Positions 9,561 through 18,408 of a DNA stretch of 64,000 nt are shown one piece after another. A program made the position numbers and the translations under genes. Where the stretch lies: NCBI GenBank assembly GCA_016787605.1, contig JAEUUE010000075.1:124001-188000 (forward strand), in the 5' to 3' direction. The notes under the pieces were generated by a model. It searched no databases. It was not told where the DNA came from and saw only the letters and a program-made list of their open reading frames with translations. This DNA is from Cyclobacteriaceae bacterium. GTDB taxonomy: Bacteria > Bacteroidota > Bacteroidia > Cytophagales > Cyclobacteriaceae. Numbering within the stretch: the first letter of the stretch is position 1; every line of letters begins with the position of its first letter.

Positions 9561-10052
9561 TTAAGGATTGGGTTTATCAAATTCGAGTGAGCCGCTTGGT
9601 CTTTCGCGCGTCAGCCGCAGGCTCCGGATGACACTGAGGTAGGTGACATGAACCAGGTTCGACTGGTCGGCGTGTGTTTCCTGGATCACGGAGTTCATCA
9701 CGTCCACCTTCTTTAGTTTCTTCACGCCTTCGATTTCCAGGTAGCAGACAATAGCGGCGTCATCCAGCTCGTGTGCGAGATAATTGATGCGGGCGGGCTT
9801 CCCGTCCACGCTTATTTGTAGATGTTCCTTCAGGTAATCCTTCACCAGCTGATCGGTGGTGAGGCCGTTGCCCGGGTTAAGCAGATCAAGTGTTTCGTTG
9901 CCAGTTTGTCGGCGTACCGAAAGCTCCAGGTCGTCGATAAAAATCCTGCTGATGATCTCCAGCGACCGGTTTTTTTCATTGTGTTCAATCTCCGTCACCG
10001 AAACATGAATCGGATGAAGCGACCAGAGTGCGACCAGCAAGGACAGCAGCAT
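9561..10052 (-). CDS. DUF6702-like exported protein
   Basis: A 163-residue exported protein. A short signal peptide MLLSLLVALWS is followed at once by L-H-P-I-H-V-S-V-T-E-I, then a beta-rich body (SLEIISRIFIDDLELSV, ISVDGKPARINYL, IVCYLEIEGVKKL). The fold looks like a single immunoglobulin-like domain exposed in the periplasm. The pattern matches what I recall as DUF6702 of Bacteroidota, with the conserved HxxHVS-type start. The His pair next to the processed N-terminus could bind a metal. It lies 10 bases upstream of tpiA on the same strand and 84 bases from the divergent HupE gene. A perfect TACTTTTG box (10057-10064, minus strand) ends four bases before the start codon, suggesting a leaderless or nearly leaderless mRNA. 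Function unknown; a partner role with HupE is inference. Confidence 0.75.
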   Translation of the reverse strand: MLLSLLVALWSLHPIHVSVTEIEHNEKNRSLEIISRIFIDDLELSVRRQTGNETLDLLNPGNGLTTDQLVKDYLKEHLQISVDGKPARINYLAHELDDAAIVCYLEIEGVKKLKKVDVMNSVIQETHADQSNLVHVTYLSVIRSLRLTRERPSGSLEFDKPNP

Positions 10053-10056
10053 GCAT

Positions 10057-10064
10057 CAAAAGTA
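10057..10064 (-). promoter_or_regulatory. -7 box (TAnnTTTG) of the DUF6702-like gene
   Basis: TACTTTTG on the minus strand fits the Bacteroidota -7 consensus TAnnTTTG exactly. Four bases separate it from the start codon at 10052, so transcription should begin at or next to the ATG. No clear TTTG -33 box is visible at the expected spacing. Confidence 0.5.
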
Positions 10065-10136
10065 GGGAGGATTTGTCACTTGAAGAATGGAATACCGGTA
10101 TATCCGCTAATCCCGAATTCGTCTATATTGCCATCC

Positions 10137-10727
10137 ATGTCTTCGTTTGAGTTGTATTTCGGATTGGGGAAGGATCATATCCTGGATTATGCCAACGGCT
10201 ATGATCACATTCTCTTTGTTCTGGCGCTCTGCGCGGTCTACCTGGTCCAGGATTGGAAAAAGATCCTCATCCTGGTCACGGCATTTACGGTGGGCCATTC
10301 CGTGACCCTGGCCCTTGCCACGCTGGATATCGTGACGGTCTCCTCTGCGTGGGTCGAGTTTCTTATCCCCGTAACGATCTTCTCAACGGCCGTTTCGAAC
10401 CTGTTTCGACGGGAGGACCAACTGCCCGGAAGGGGGGTTCAGGCCAGCTACTTCCTGGCCTTATTCTTCGGACTGATCCATGGGTTGGGCTTTTCCAACT
10501 ACCTGAAATCCCTCCTGGGACGCCAGGAAAGCATCACCATGCCCCTGTTTGCCTTCAATGTAGGCCTGGAAGTGGGCCAGATAATTATCGTTGGCCTTTT
10601 CCTCGCCGTGAGTTTTATTGCGGTCAACCTGGCGGATGCCAACCGCCGGGACTGGAAAATGATCATCTCTTCGGCGGTTGCAGGGATCGCGCTGATGCTG
10701 ATGAAGGACCGAATCCCTGGGCTCTAA
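10137..10727 (+). CDS. HupE/UreJ-like membrane protein
   Basis: A 196-residue integral membrane protein with about six hydrophobic segments, of the HupE/UreJ family proposed to carry nickel or cobalt. Seen: GKDHILDYANGYDHILF (11-27), the family's signature G-x-D-H near the first membrane segment; FTVGHSVTLALA (50-61); and FGLIHGLGFSNYL further on. These conserved His and Asp residues lie in or next to membrane helices, as expected for a metal path. The start was set at the ATG at 10137 (MSSFELYF), which places the signature at the usual distance from the N-terminus; the frame stays open far upstream across the divergent gene. Unlike long HupE forms it lacks an N-terminal periplasmic domain. 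The divergent DUF6702-like protein may supply one. The M1 peptidase gene starts 13 bases downstream. Confidence 0.85.
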   Translation: MSSFELYFGLGKDHILDYANGYDHILFVLALCAVYLVQDWKKILILVTAFTVGHSVTLALATLDIVTVSSAWVEFLIPVTIFSTAVSNLFRREDQLPGRGVQASYFLALFFGLIHGLGFSNYLKSLLGRQESITMPLFAFNVGLEVGQIIIVGLFLAVSFIAVNLADANRRDWKMIISSAVAGIALMLMKDRIPGL

Positions 10728-10740
10728 ACATCGCGCTCGA

Positions 10741-12993
10741 ATGAAGTTGAATTCGCTTTCAAGCTGGCTGACCCTTTGCGTATTGTTCCTGGCCAGCGCC
10801 CCCGCTTTTGCGCAACCGTCAACCGAATCGGGCCGATGGCAAGGGAAGTTTGAGCAACTGGACCAGCTGCTGCCCACGCCCAACGAATACCGTTCAGGCT
10901 CCGGTTCACCCGGCCCCCGCTATTGGCAGCAACGCGCCGACTATGCGATCAAGGCGGAACTGGATGACAACACCCAGCGAATCACCGGTTCGGAGACCAT
11001 TACCTACCACAACAATTCACCGGATGCGCTCACGTATCTCTGGCTTCAAGTGGATCAGAACATCTATGAGAAGAGCAGCATGACGGCGAAGACGCAGACA
11101 AATTTCGTCCAGGACTCTACAGATACCCGAAAGATGGCCCAGGACCTGGGCCTGTTTGGTTTTGATGGCGGATTCAAGATCAAAAGCATTACCGATGCTT
11201 CAGGGAACCCGCTTCCGTACAAGATTAACTACACCATGATGCGCGTGGATTTGCCGCAACCCCTTGGCCCCGGCAAGAGCTACACGTTTAAAGTGGATTG
11301 GTGGTTCAATATCAATGACCGCATGCAGGGAATTACCCGCAATTCGCTGCGAAGCGGCCTGGAATATTTCCCGGAAGATGGAAACTACTCGTACATCATT
11401 GGCCAATGGTTTCCCCGCATGTGTGTATACGACGACGTCGTCGGCTGGCAGAACAAGCAATTCCTCGGCTATGGGGAGTTTACACTCACCTTTGGCAACT
11501 ACGACGTGGACCTGACCGTTCCGGCAGACCACATCGTGGCGGCTACGGGTATGATCCAGAACCCCACCGAAGTACTTACTCCCCAGCAGCTGGAGCGGTT
11601 TGAACTGGCCAAGAAGTCGTTCGACAAGCCGGTGATTATTGCCACGCAGGCGGAAGCGATCCAGCGGGAGAAGACCCGTGCCAAGGACAAGAAGACGTGG
11701 AAGTTCAAAGCAGAGAATGTGCGCGACTTCGCGTTCGCTACTTCCCGGAAGTTTATCTGGGATGCTATGGCAGTAAAGATTGGCGACAAGACCCCGCTCG
11801 CCATGTCCTACTACCCAAAGGAAGGAAATCCGCTGTGGGAGCAGGAATCCACCAAGGCGGTTCGCGCCACGTTGATCACCTATTCAAAGCATACGATTGA
11901 TTATCCTTATCCTCACGCTACTTCGGTTCATCACGCCTCTATCGGCATGGAATACCCAATGATCTGTTTCAATGGTTCTCGCCCCCGCAAGGATGGCACC
12001 TACTCCGAGCAGACCAAATGGAGCCTGGTAGGCGTGGTCATCCATGAGGTGGGACACAACTTTTTTCCCATGATCATCAATAGCGATGAGCGGCAGTGGA
12101 CCTGGATGGACGAGGGGCTCAATTCATTCGTTCAGTACCTGACCGAACGGGAATTTTATCCGGAGAAGCCGACCGGTCGCGGGCCGGCCAGTAACGTGAT
12201 TCCGTACATGAAGGGAAGCCCGGATGTCAAACGCCCCCTTATGACCAACTCTGAAGAGATCCCGGAATTTGGCGCTGAGCAGTACGGCAAGACGGCAACG
12301 GCCATGAATATCCTGCGGGAGACGGTGATGGGACGTGAACTGTTCGATAAGGCGTTTAAGGAATATGCTCAACGGTGGGCGTTCCGTCATCCGAAGCCCG
12401 CCGACCTGTTCAGAACCCTGGAAGACGCTTCGGCCGTTGACCTCGATTGGTTCTGGCGTGGCTGGTTCTATACGACGGACTACTGTGATCAAACCATTGA
12501 ACAGGTTAAATGGTACAAAGTGCGCAATGAGTCTTCACCAGTGGAAAACAAAGGGAAGAAAGTGTCGCAAGGGGAAATTTCCGGAAGTGGTGGCGCAATG
12601 GATTTCAGCGCCGGACCGCAGCCCTTCTCCGTAGTGCCTACCGATGAGAGACTGTATCGCGATTTTCTCAGTCGCGTCGACGACAAGGCCATCATCTCTC
12701 GAATGGAGAACAAGAACTTCTATGAAGTTACGCTGACCAACAAAGGCGGCCTGATGATGCCGGTAATTATTGAATGGACCTACAAGGATGGAACCAAGGA
12801 ACTGGAGAAAATCCCGGCGGAAATCTGGCGGATGAATGAGACAAAAGTGACCAAGGTGTTCATGAAGGAGAAGGAGGTCGTGCGGGTGGTATTGGATCCC
12901 CAGGAGGAGACCTCGGATATCAATGCGGCCGACAATGTGTTTCCCCGGCCGCCCGGCGCCAGTAAATTTGATGAATTGAAGAAAAAGAAATAG
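10741..12993 (+). CDS. Secreted M1-family zinc metallopeptidase
   Basis: A 750-residue exported aminopeptidase-type enzyme (gluzincin, family M1). The signal peptide ends ASAPAFA before Q25. The zinc site is complete: H435-E436-V-G-H439 in HEVGHNFFPMII, and E458 in MDEGLNSF exactly 19 residues after H439 (HExxH-18x-E). The exopeptidase loop usually GAMEN reads IGMEYPMI here, so strict aminopeptidase use of the free N-terminus is plausible but altered. The N-terminal half has the M1 beta-sandwich (ITGSETITYHNNS, LTYLWLQVDQN). The C-terminal third is beta-rich and ends in a Lys-rich tail. It lies 13 bases after HupE and five bases before a close paralog, so the three are probably one transcript. 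The metal-transporter neighbour fits a metalloenzyme but need not be functional. Confidence 0.93.
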   Translation: MKLNSLSSWLTLCVLFLASAPAFAQPSTESGRWQGKFEQLDQLLPTPNEYRSGSGSPGPRYWQQRADYAIKAELDDNTQRITGSETITYHNNSPDALTYLWLQVDQNIYEKSSMTAKTQTNFVQDSTDTRKMAQDLGLFGFDGGFKIKSITDASGNPLPYKINYTMMRVDLPQPLGPGKSYTFKVDWWFNINDRMQGITRNSLRSGLEYFPEDGNYSYIIGQWFPRMCVYDDVVGWQNKQFLGYGEFTLTFGNYDVDLTVPADHIVAATGMIQNPTEVLTPQQLERFELAKKSFDKPVIIATQAEAIQREKTRAKDKKTWKFKAENVRDFAFATSRKFIWDAMAVKIGDKTPLAMSYYPKEGNPLWEQESTKAVRATLITYSKHTIDYPYPHATSVHHASIGMEYPMICFNGSRPRKDGTYSEQTKWSLVGVVIHEVGHNFFPMIINSDERQWTWMDEGLNSFVQYLTEREFYPEKPTGRGPASNVIPYMKGSPDVKRPLMTNSEEIPEFGAEQYGKTATAMNILRETVMGRELFDKAFKEYAQRWAFRHPKPADLFRTLEDASAVDLDWFWRGWFYTTDYCDQTIEQVKWYKVRNESSPVENKGKKVSQGEISGSGGAMDFSAGPQPFSVVPTDERLYRDFLSRVDDKAIISRMENKNFYEVTLTNKGGLMMPVIIEWTYKDGTKELEKIPAEIWRMNETKVTKVFMKEKEVVRVVLDPQEETSDINAADNVFPRPPGASKFDELKKKK

Positions 12994-12998
12994 TCCAC

Positions 12999-15236
12999 AT
13001 GAAGAGATGGTTCATATTCGCGTTAGTGCTGGCCTACGGAACAGGCCTGGCTCAAAGTCAACCCAAGTGGAGCGGAAAATTTGAGCAACTGGACCAGTTG
13101 TTGCCCACACCCAACAGCTATCGAAGCAGCTCGGGAGCCCCGGGACCTTCGTATTGGCAACAGCAGGCCGACTACGACATTTCGGTCACACTCAATGACG
13201 AGACTCAGACCATCACCGGCTCGGAGACCATCACCTATCACAACCAGGCCCCGGAGCCCCTCCACTACCTCTGGCTTCAGCTGGACCAGAATATTGAGGC
13301 TAAGGGCAATATGACCCAGGCCACTAAGCCCACCACGCTGCGTGACTCCATCCCGGCCAAATACCTGGCCTCCGCCCTGGGCGAAACCGGGTACAAGGGC
13401 GGATACCAGATTCACTCCGTGAAGGATGTACAGGGCAAGGCACTACCGACGCTGATCAACTACACGATGATGAGGATCGATCTTCCGCGGCCATTGAACA
13501 CAGGCGAGAAGTTTACCTTTTCGATCGACTGGTCGTACAACATTCTCGATCGCATGGTCGGAGGCAACAACGACCGGGGAGGAATGGAATATTTCCCCGC
13601 CGACAAGAATTATATCTACACTATCGCCCAGTGGTTTCCCCGCATGTGTGTCTTTGATGATTACGAGGGATGGCAGAACAAGCAGTTTCTCGACGATGGC
13701 GAGTTTACCCTCACCTTTGGCAACTACAAGGTGCGCATCACGGTGCCTTCCGATCACATCGTGGGAGCCACCGGCTGGTTGCAGAACCCTGATCAGGTGC
13801 TTACCAAAGAACAAATCGAGCGTTTCAAACTGGCCCAGCAAACCTTTGACAAGCAAGTCTGGATTGTAACGGCTGCCGAGGCACTGAAAAAGGAAAAGGA
13901 GCGCTCTGCGAAGACGAGCACCTGGATCTTCCACGCGGATAACGTCCGGGATTTTGCCTTCGCCTCCTCCCGGAAATTCATTTGGGATGCGCAAGCCGTA
14001 AAAATTGGAAACCGCACGGTTTTGGCCCAGTCGCTGTACTCCAAAGAAGCTGCACCGCTCTGGCCGAAAGAGTCTACCAAAGCCGTAAAGAACGCGCTTG
14101 AGGTTTATTCACAGCGCACCATCGAGTATCCCTATCCCACCGCCTGGTCCGTGAACTGGGTCGGAGGCGGAATGGAATATCCTATGATCAGCTTCAACGG
14201 ACGTCGCCCGAAGCCGGATGGCACCTACGATCAGCGGACCCTGGAACGCATGGTGGCCGTGATCATTCACGAGGTAGGGCACAATTTTTTCCCGATGATC
14301 ATCAACTCGGATGAGCGGCAGAGCGCCTGGATGGACGAAGGCCTGAACTCCTTCATGGAGACGGAAACGATCAAGGAGCGATATCCCGGGTTCGATGTGA
14401 CCGCCAACACCCCAAAGGGAGTGACGGGCTTCATGAAGGGTGACAAATCCATTCGCCGCCCGATCATGGCCTCAGCCGACAATCAGGGGGACGACTACGG
14501 CAACAATGGTTATGATAAGCCGGCCGCGGCGCTCTCCCTGCTCCGTGAGACGGTCATGGGCCCGGAGTTGTTCGACAAAGCATTCAAGGAATATTCCCAG
14601 CGCTGGGCGTTCAAGCATCCGAAGGCGGCCGACTTTTTCCGAACCATGGAAGACGCCTCCGCAGTAGACCTTGATTGGTTCTGGCGTGGGTGGTTTTTCG
14701 GGACCGATCATGTGGATGTGACCGTGGAGGAGGTAAAGTGGTATAAAGTGAAGGGAACTACCGTTGATCCGGAGAAGAAATCGGTAAAGGTGACACAGGG
14801 AGACTTAAGCGTCAGCGCGGGACAACAAGCAACGGCAACTGACTTTAGCAAGGGCCCGACGGAAATCACGGTGCTCAATACGCCGGAGACCGCCTACCGC
14901 GATTTTCGTGCGAGGGTGGACGACAATGCCATCCGGACTCAATTGGAAGGGAAGCACCTGTATGAGGTTACCCTTCGCAACACTGGCGGACTGGTGACTC
15001 CGGTGATCCTGGAATGGACCTTTAAGGACGGCACCAAGGAAATAGAAAAACTTCCCGCGGAAATCTGGCGCATGGACGAACTGATGGTGAAGAAAGTGTT
15101 TCTGAAAAACAAGGAAGTAGTCAATCTCGTCATCGACCCTAAAGAGGAGACCGGCGACGTAAACACGCGCGACAATGTGTTTCCCAAGCGGGCCACGGAA
15201 AGCAAGTTTGACCGGATCAGGAAAGGAAACAACTAG
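12999..15236 (+). CDS. Secreted M1-family zinc metallopeptidase (paralog)
   Basis: A 745-residue tandem paralog of the preceding enzyme. Signal peptide MKRWFIFALVLAYGTGLAQ. Zinc ligands H424 and H428 in HEVGHNFFPMII and E447 in MDEGLNSF, again 19 residues after the second His; E425 is the catalytic Glu. The GAMEN-equivalent is GGGMEYPMI, one Gly different from the sister. Long stretches match closely (KFEQLDQLLPTPN, WFPRMCV, MIINSDERQ, DLDWFWRGWF), while the region before the zinc site and the C-terminal linker differ most, as expected if substrate range has diverged. Five bases separate it from its paralog. Its stop overlaps by four bases the stop of the convergent dehydratase gene, leaving no room for a terminator outside coding sequence. 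Confidence 0.93.
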   Translation: MKRWFIFALVLAYGTGLAQSQPKWSGKFEQLDQLLPTPNSYRSSSGAPGPSYWQQQADYDISVTLNDETQTITGSETITYHNQAPEPLHYLWLQLDQNIEAKGNMTQATKPTTLRDSIPAKYLASALGETGYKGGYQIHSVKDVQGKALPTLINYTMMRIDLPRPLNTGEKFTFSIDWSYNILDRMVGGNNDRGGMEYFPADKNYIYTIAQWFPRMCVFDDYEGWQNKQFLDDGEFTLTFGNYKVRITVPSDHIVGATGWLQNPDQVLTKEQIERFKLAQQTFDKQVWIVTAAEALKKEKERSAKTSTWIFHADNVRDFAFASSRKFIWDAQAVKIGNRTVLAQSLYSKEAAPLWPKESTKAVKNALEVYSQRTIEYPYPTAWSVNWVGGGMEYPMISFNGRRPKPDGTYDQRTLERMVAVIIHEVGHNFFPMIINSDERQSAWMDEGLNSFMETETIKERYPGFDVTANTPKGVTGFMKGDKSIRRPIMASADNQGDDYGNNGYDKPAAALSLLRETVMGPELFDKAFKEYSQRWAFKHPKAADFFRTMEDASAVDLDWFWRGWFFGTDHVDVTVEEVKWYKVKGTTVDPEKKSVKVTQGDLSVSAGQQATATDFSKGPTEITVLNTPETAYRDFRARVDDNAIRTQLEGKHLYEVTLRNTGGLVTPVILEWTFKDGTKEIEKLPAEIWRMDELMVKKVFLKNKEVVNLVIDPKEETGDVNTRDNVFPKRATESKFDRIRKGNN

Positions 15237-16195
15237 GCTTTTGTACCGCTGAACAATTTCGCGGCACGTTCGAGATCCACGTTGCCACCTGACAGGATAA
15301 TCCCGACGCGCTTACCGGCAAATCGGGATTTTTCTTTCAGCACGGCGGCAAAAGGCACGGCACAGGAAGGCTCGACGATGATTTTCAGCCGTTCCCAGAT
15401 GATTCGCATGGCGTTGACAATCTCCTCATCGGTTACGGTAATGATATCCTTGACCAAATCGCGAATGACAGGAAAGGTCTTCGTGCCCAGGGTGGTGAGC
15501 AAACCATCCGCAATGGTGTCGGATTGAGCGGGTTCGATTTTCCCGCTCTTGAGCGAGCGATAGGCATCATCCGACCCTGCGGGCTCACCGGCGATGACGA
15601 CGGTCCCGGGAGAAAAGTACTTCGCGGCCAGTGCGGTACCGCTGAGCAGTCCCCCGCCACCTACGGGTGCCAGCAGGAAGTCAAGATGAGCCACTTCCTC
15701 GAAAAGTTCTTTCGCACAGGTAGCCTGGCCTTCCATTACATCTTCATTGTTGAACGGATGGATTTCCGTGGCCCCGGTCCGCCGAACTACATCCGCCAGC
15801 GTGGACTCGCGGGCCGCGAGATTAGGTTCGCATTCAAAGATCTCACCTCCATACGCCCTGACTCCCCGCTTCTTGATTTCTGGAGCTGTGCGCGGCATGA
15901 CGATGTAGGAGGGAACGCCAAGAATTTTGGCGGCACGGGCCAGCGCCTGGGCATGATTGCCGGAAGAGTGCGTGGCCACACCCTTCGACCGCTCTTCAGG
16001 GGTGAGCTTGAGAATGGCATTCATGGCACCGCGTGCCTTGAAGGCGCCGACTTTCTGAAAGTTTTCGCATTTGAAGAAGATGGAGCAACCGGCCATTTCG
16101 TTAATGGAGGCGCTGGTCATCACCGGCGTGCGATGAATGTAGGGGAGAATGCGCTCGTGGGCAGCGCGGATGGAGGCGAGGTCGGGCAGGTTCAT
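15233..16195 (-). CDS. Threonine/serine dehydratase-type PLP enzyme
   Basis: A 320-residue fold-type II PLP enzyme of the threonine ammonia-lyase / serine racemase group. Seen: the Schiff-base lysine K53 in KVGAFKARGA, the PLP-carboxylate loop HSSGNHAQALA, and the glycine loop binding the PLP phosphate, PVGGGGLLSG. The C-terminal ILSGGNVDLERAA is typical of the short form without ACT regulatory domain, so it should be catabolic and not isoleucine-inhibited. Threonine to 2-oxobutyrate, serine to pyruvate, or serine racemisation cannot be separated by eye. It ends in a four-base overlap with the convergent M1 peptidase. The nitroreductase gene lies 36 bases upstream on the same strand. Confidence 0.93.
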   Translation of the reverse strand: MNLPDLASIRAAHERILPYIHRTPVMTSASINEMAGCSIFFKCENFQKVGAFKARGAMNAILKLTPEERSKGVATHSSGNHAQALARAAKILGVPSYIVMPRTAPEIKKRGVRAYGGEIFECEPNLAARESTLADVVRRTGATEIHPFNNEDVMEGQATCAKELFEEVAHLDFLLAPVGGGGLLSGTALAAKYFSPGTVVIAGEPAGSDDAYRSLKSGKIEPAQSDTIADGLLTTLGTKTFPVIRDLVKDIITVTDEEIVNAMRIIWERLKIIVEPSCAVPFAAVLKEKSRFAGKRVGIILSGGNVDLERAAKLFSGTKA

Positions 16196-16231
16196 GCGTG
16201 AGGATTCAAAAAGGAAAGTGATAGCGGATGT

Positions 16232-16822
16232 TTATTGAGTGACCCAGCGGGTAACTTCTTCCAGGGGTTTCCTGTCTTTGGGTAACGGCCATTCTTTGGG
16301 TACGCCAAGGTGGAAGAAGCCAATCAGCCGGTCTTCCGGCCCCAGGCCAAACAGAGACTTGGCTTCCTCGAAGTAGGTTACTCCACCAGTGCTGAGGTAG
16401 CCGCCGAGGCCGTGCGCGGCCGCCGACAAGTACAGGTTTTCTATGGCGCAGAATACAGCGCCGATTTCTTCCACTTCCGGAACGCTCTTTTTTTCATCGC
16501 GCTTCATTCCGATGGCAATAATGCAGGCCGATTGGAGGGGCTTCGTTTGAAGGCCCTTGTATCTCTCTTCGCGGAAGGTGCCATCGGCCTCCGTGACGTT
16601 GCGGTAGCACGCGGCCTGCATCTCTGCAAGCCGGGAAATCCCCTCGTTGAGGAACACCGTAAAGCGCCAGGGCTCCGTTCTTTTGTGGGTGGGTGCCCAG
16701 GTAGCGTGCGTGATAATTTCACGAATAATTTCCTCGCGAATCGCTGCCCCGGTATAGTGTGCCGGAAAAACCGATCGCCTCCCGCGTACTAACTGATCGA
16801 ATTCCCTTAAATTGAAGTTCAT
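16232..16822 (-). CDS. Nitroreductase-family flavoprotein
   Basis: A 196-residue FMN-dependent oxidoreductase of the nitroreductase fold, normally a homodimer reducing nitro groups, quinones or similar with NAD(P)H. Seen: the N-terminal RRSVFPAHY/TGAAIREEII pattern, the FMN-phosphate region ATWAPTHKRTEPWRFTVF, the helix AIENLYLSAAAHGLGGYLS, and the C-terminal LIGFFHLGVPKEWP. Single domain, cytoplasmic, normal length. It precedes the dehydratase on the same strand (36-base gap) and is divergent from the lipoprotein at 16870. A TAACTTTC box (one mismatch to TAnnTTTG) lies at 16840-16847 on the minus strand. Confidence 0.9.
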   Translation of the reverse strand: MNFNLREFDQLVRGRRSVFPAHYTGAAIREEIIREIITHATWAPTHKRTEPWRFTVFLNEGISRLAEMQAACYRNVTEADGTFREERYKGLQTKPLQSACIIAIGMKRDEKKSVPEVEEIGAVFCAIENLYLSAAAHGLGGYLSTGGVTYFEEAKSLFGLGPEDRLIGFFHLGVPKEWPLPKDRKPLEEVTRWVTQ

Positions 16823-16869
16823 CTGCGTACTTTTACGCCGAAAGTTAACGATCCCCTTACCCCTTGCCT

Positions 16870-17589
16870 ATGCGTTATCTCGTTGTTTTAGCACTTTTAT
16901 TGTCGTCGTGTTCGCCGCTTTACCTGCCGGCCACCCGGAATGCGCCCCTCTTTGACGAGCAAGGGGAGGCCCAATTTTCAGGCTACCTGTCGGCCGCTGG
17001 CGTTGAAGGACAGGCGGCCTACGCTCTTACCGACAATATCGCGCTGACGGGCAGTTATGCCTGGGCCAGCCAGAAGAAAACAAGCAACAACACCGAGTAC
17101 ACCCGCAAGAACAACTATGCCGAATTCGGCGTGGGAATTTATAACACCACCCGGAGCCTTCGGTGGGAGTTGCTGGGTGGATATGGCTTTGGAGAAAGCA
17201 CCTCCAGTGACGTGTATTACTTTTTTGCGCCGGCTTTTGGCAACCAGACGGAGACGGTCGCCACCGGAAAGCTTTCACGGATATTTATTCAACCCTCCAT
17301 CGGCACCAATAACCGCGGCGCCAACCTTGCGTTCACGCCGAAGATTTCCTGGGTTGATTTTTCTGAGTTTACCAGTGGCGGGGTCACGGTTAAGCCCAAT
17401 GAGGATCCTATCATCTTTCTTGAGCCGGCGGTTACTCTCAAGTTGCATTTGGCGGGAAATCTTTACGCCATCGCCCAGGTGGGGGTCACGTTCCCGATGT
17501 CCGGTGAACCCTATTTCAAGTATCAGTCCTTGTCGGCTTCGATGGGTATCCAGATCGATACCGGCGGGCTGCGTACCAAGGTTTACTAA
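16870..17589 (+). CDS. Surface lipoprotein with beta-barrel-like repeats
   Basis: A 239-residue lipoprotein: MRYLVVLALLLSSC with lipobox LSSC, Cys14 being lipidated. The body is made of alternating strands with aromatic ends (NIALTGSYAWAS, NYAEFGVGIYN, RWELLGGYGFGES, LYAIAQVGVTFPM), like a small outer-membrane beta-barrel or surface beta-sandwich. I recognise no named family. The ATG at 16870 was preferred over an upstream TTG at 16864 because it gives a compact signal peptide. A TACTTTTA box (16828-16835) is one base off the -7 consensus. It is followed 20 bases later by coaX. Confidence 0.75.
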   Translation: MRYLVVLALLLSSCSPLYLPATRNAPLFDEQGEAQFSGYLSAAGVEGQAAYALTDNIALTGSYAWASQKKTSNNTEYTRKNNYAEFGVGIYNTTRSLRWELLGGYGFGESTSSDVYYFFAPAFGNQTETVATGKLSRIFIQPSIGTNNRGANLAFTPKISWVDFSEFTSGGVTVKPNEDPIIFLEPAVTLKLHLAGNLYAIAQVGVTFPMSGEPYFKYQSLSASMGIQIDTGGLRTKVY

Positions 17590-17609
17590 ACACATATTAC
17601 CATTTCCCG

Positions 17610-18386
17610 ATGCTCCTGGCTCTCGACATTGGAAACAGCGATATCACCATGGGACTATGGAAGGACGGTTCCTGGCAAATCTGGCGCATTCCTTCGCGAC
17701 AAGATCAGCCCGAGCTGTTCTATGGAATCAAGGTCCGGGATTATTTCCTCGAAGCAGGCATGCCGTTTGAGGCCGTGGATACATTGGTGTTGAGCAGCGT
17801 CGTCCCGGGTCTTACCGACAAGGTCAGGAATGTTCTCCGCTCTCTCTTTAAGCGTGAGCCGGTGCTCCTGGGTCCCGGGGTGTATGAGAAACTTCCCATT
17901 GAGGTACTCAACCCCTACGAGATAGGGTCTGATCTTGTGGCCAACGCGGTGGGAGCTTACTACCTGATGAAAGATACCTGCGTGGTGGTTGATTTCGGAA
18001 CGGCACTCACCTTTACCACCGTTTCCGGCAAGGGCAAAATACTCGGGGTATCGATTGTGCCCGGGCTGCGAACAGCGCTGAGATCGCTCTCGCAGAACAC
18101 GGCCAAACTTTTTGATGTACCGCTCGAAATGCCAACCTCGGCACTGGGGATCAACACCGTTACGGCTATCCAGTCAGGCGTGGTCATTGGCTATGAGGGG
18201 TTGGTCAAAAATATGGTTACTGCCATCCGGAAGGAGTTGAAGATGGAATGCCCGGCGGTAGCCACCGGCGGCCTTTCGTTTGTGATCACCTCCCTGCGCG
18301 ATTTCTTTCACCGGGTCGAGCCTCACCTGACACTCGATGGACTGAGAATCATCGGGGAGCTTGCCAATGGGAAGAGGAAGGATTGA
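17610..18386 (+). CDS. coaX: Type III pantothenate kinase
   Basis: A 258-residue ASKHA-fold kinase making 4'-phosphopantothenate, the first step of CoA synthesis, with ATP and a monovalent cation. Seen: the phosphate-1 motif LALDIGNSDITMG at the N-terminus, the middle block PYEIGSDLVANAVGAYY that binds pantothenate, the second phosphate motif VVVDFGTALTFTT, the dimer-helix region VPGLRTALRSLSQNTAKL, and the late adenosine motif VATGGLSF. Length and order are standard. Cytoplasmic. It is flanked on both sides by lipoprotein genes on the same strand (20 and 22 bases). Confidence 0.96.
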   Translation: MLLALDIGNSDITMGLWKDGSWQIWRIPSRQDQPELFYGIKVRDYFLEAGMPFEAVDTLVLSSVVPGLTDKVRNVLRSLFKREPVLLGPGVYEKLPIEVLNPYEIGSDLVANAVGAYYLMKDTCVVVDFGTALTFTTVSGKGKILGVSIVPGLRTALRSLSQNTAKLFDVPLEMPTSALGINTVTAIQSGVVIGYEGLVKNMVTAIRKELKMECPAVATGGLSFVITSLRDFFHRVEPHLTLDGLRIIGELANGKRKD

Positions 18387-18408
18387 CAGTCTTTAAAATC
18401 ATACGGAT

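Noticed and set aside
15524-16201. Plus-strand open frame of 225 codons
   Set aside because: Antisense to the dehydratase gene, whose PLP motifs fill the region.
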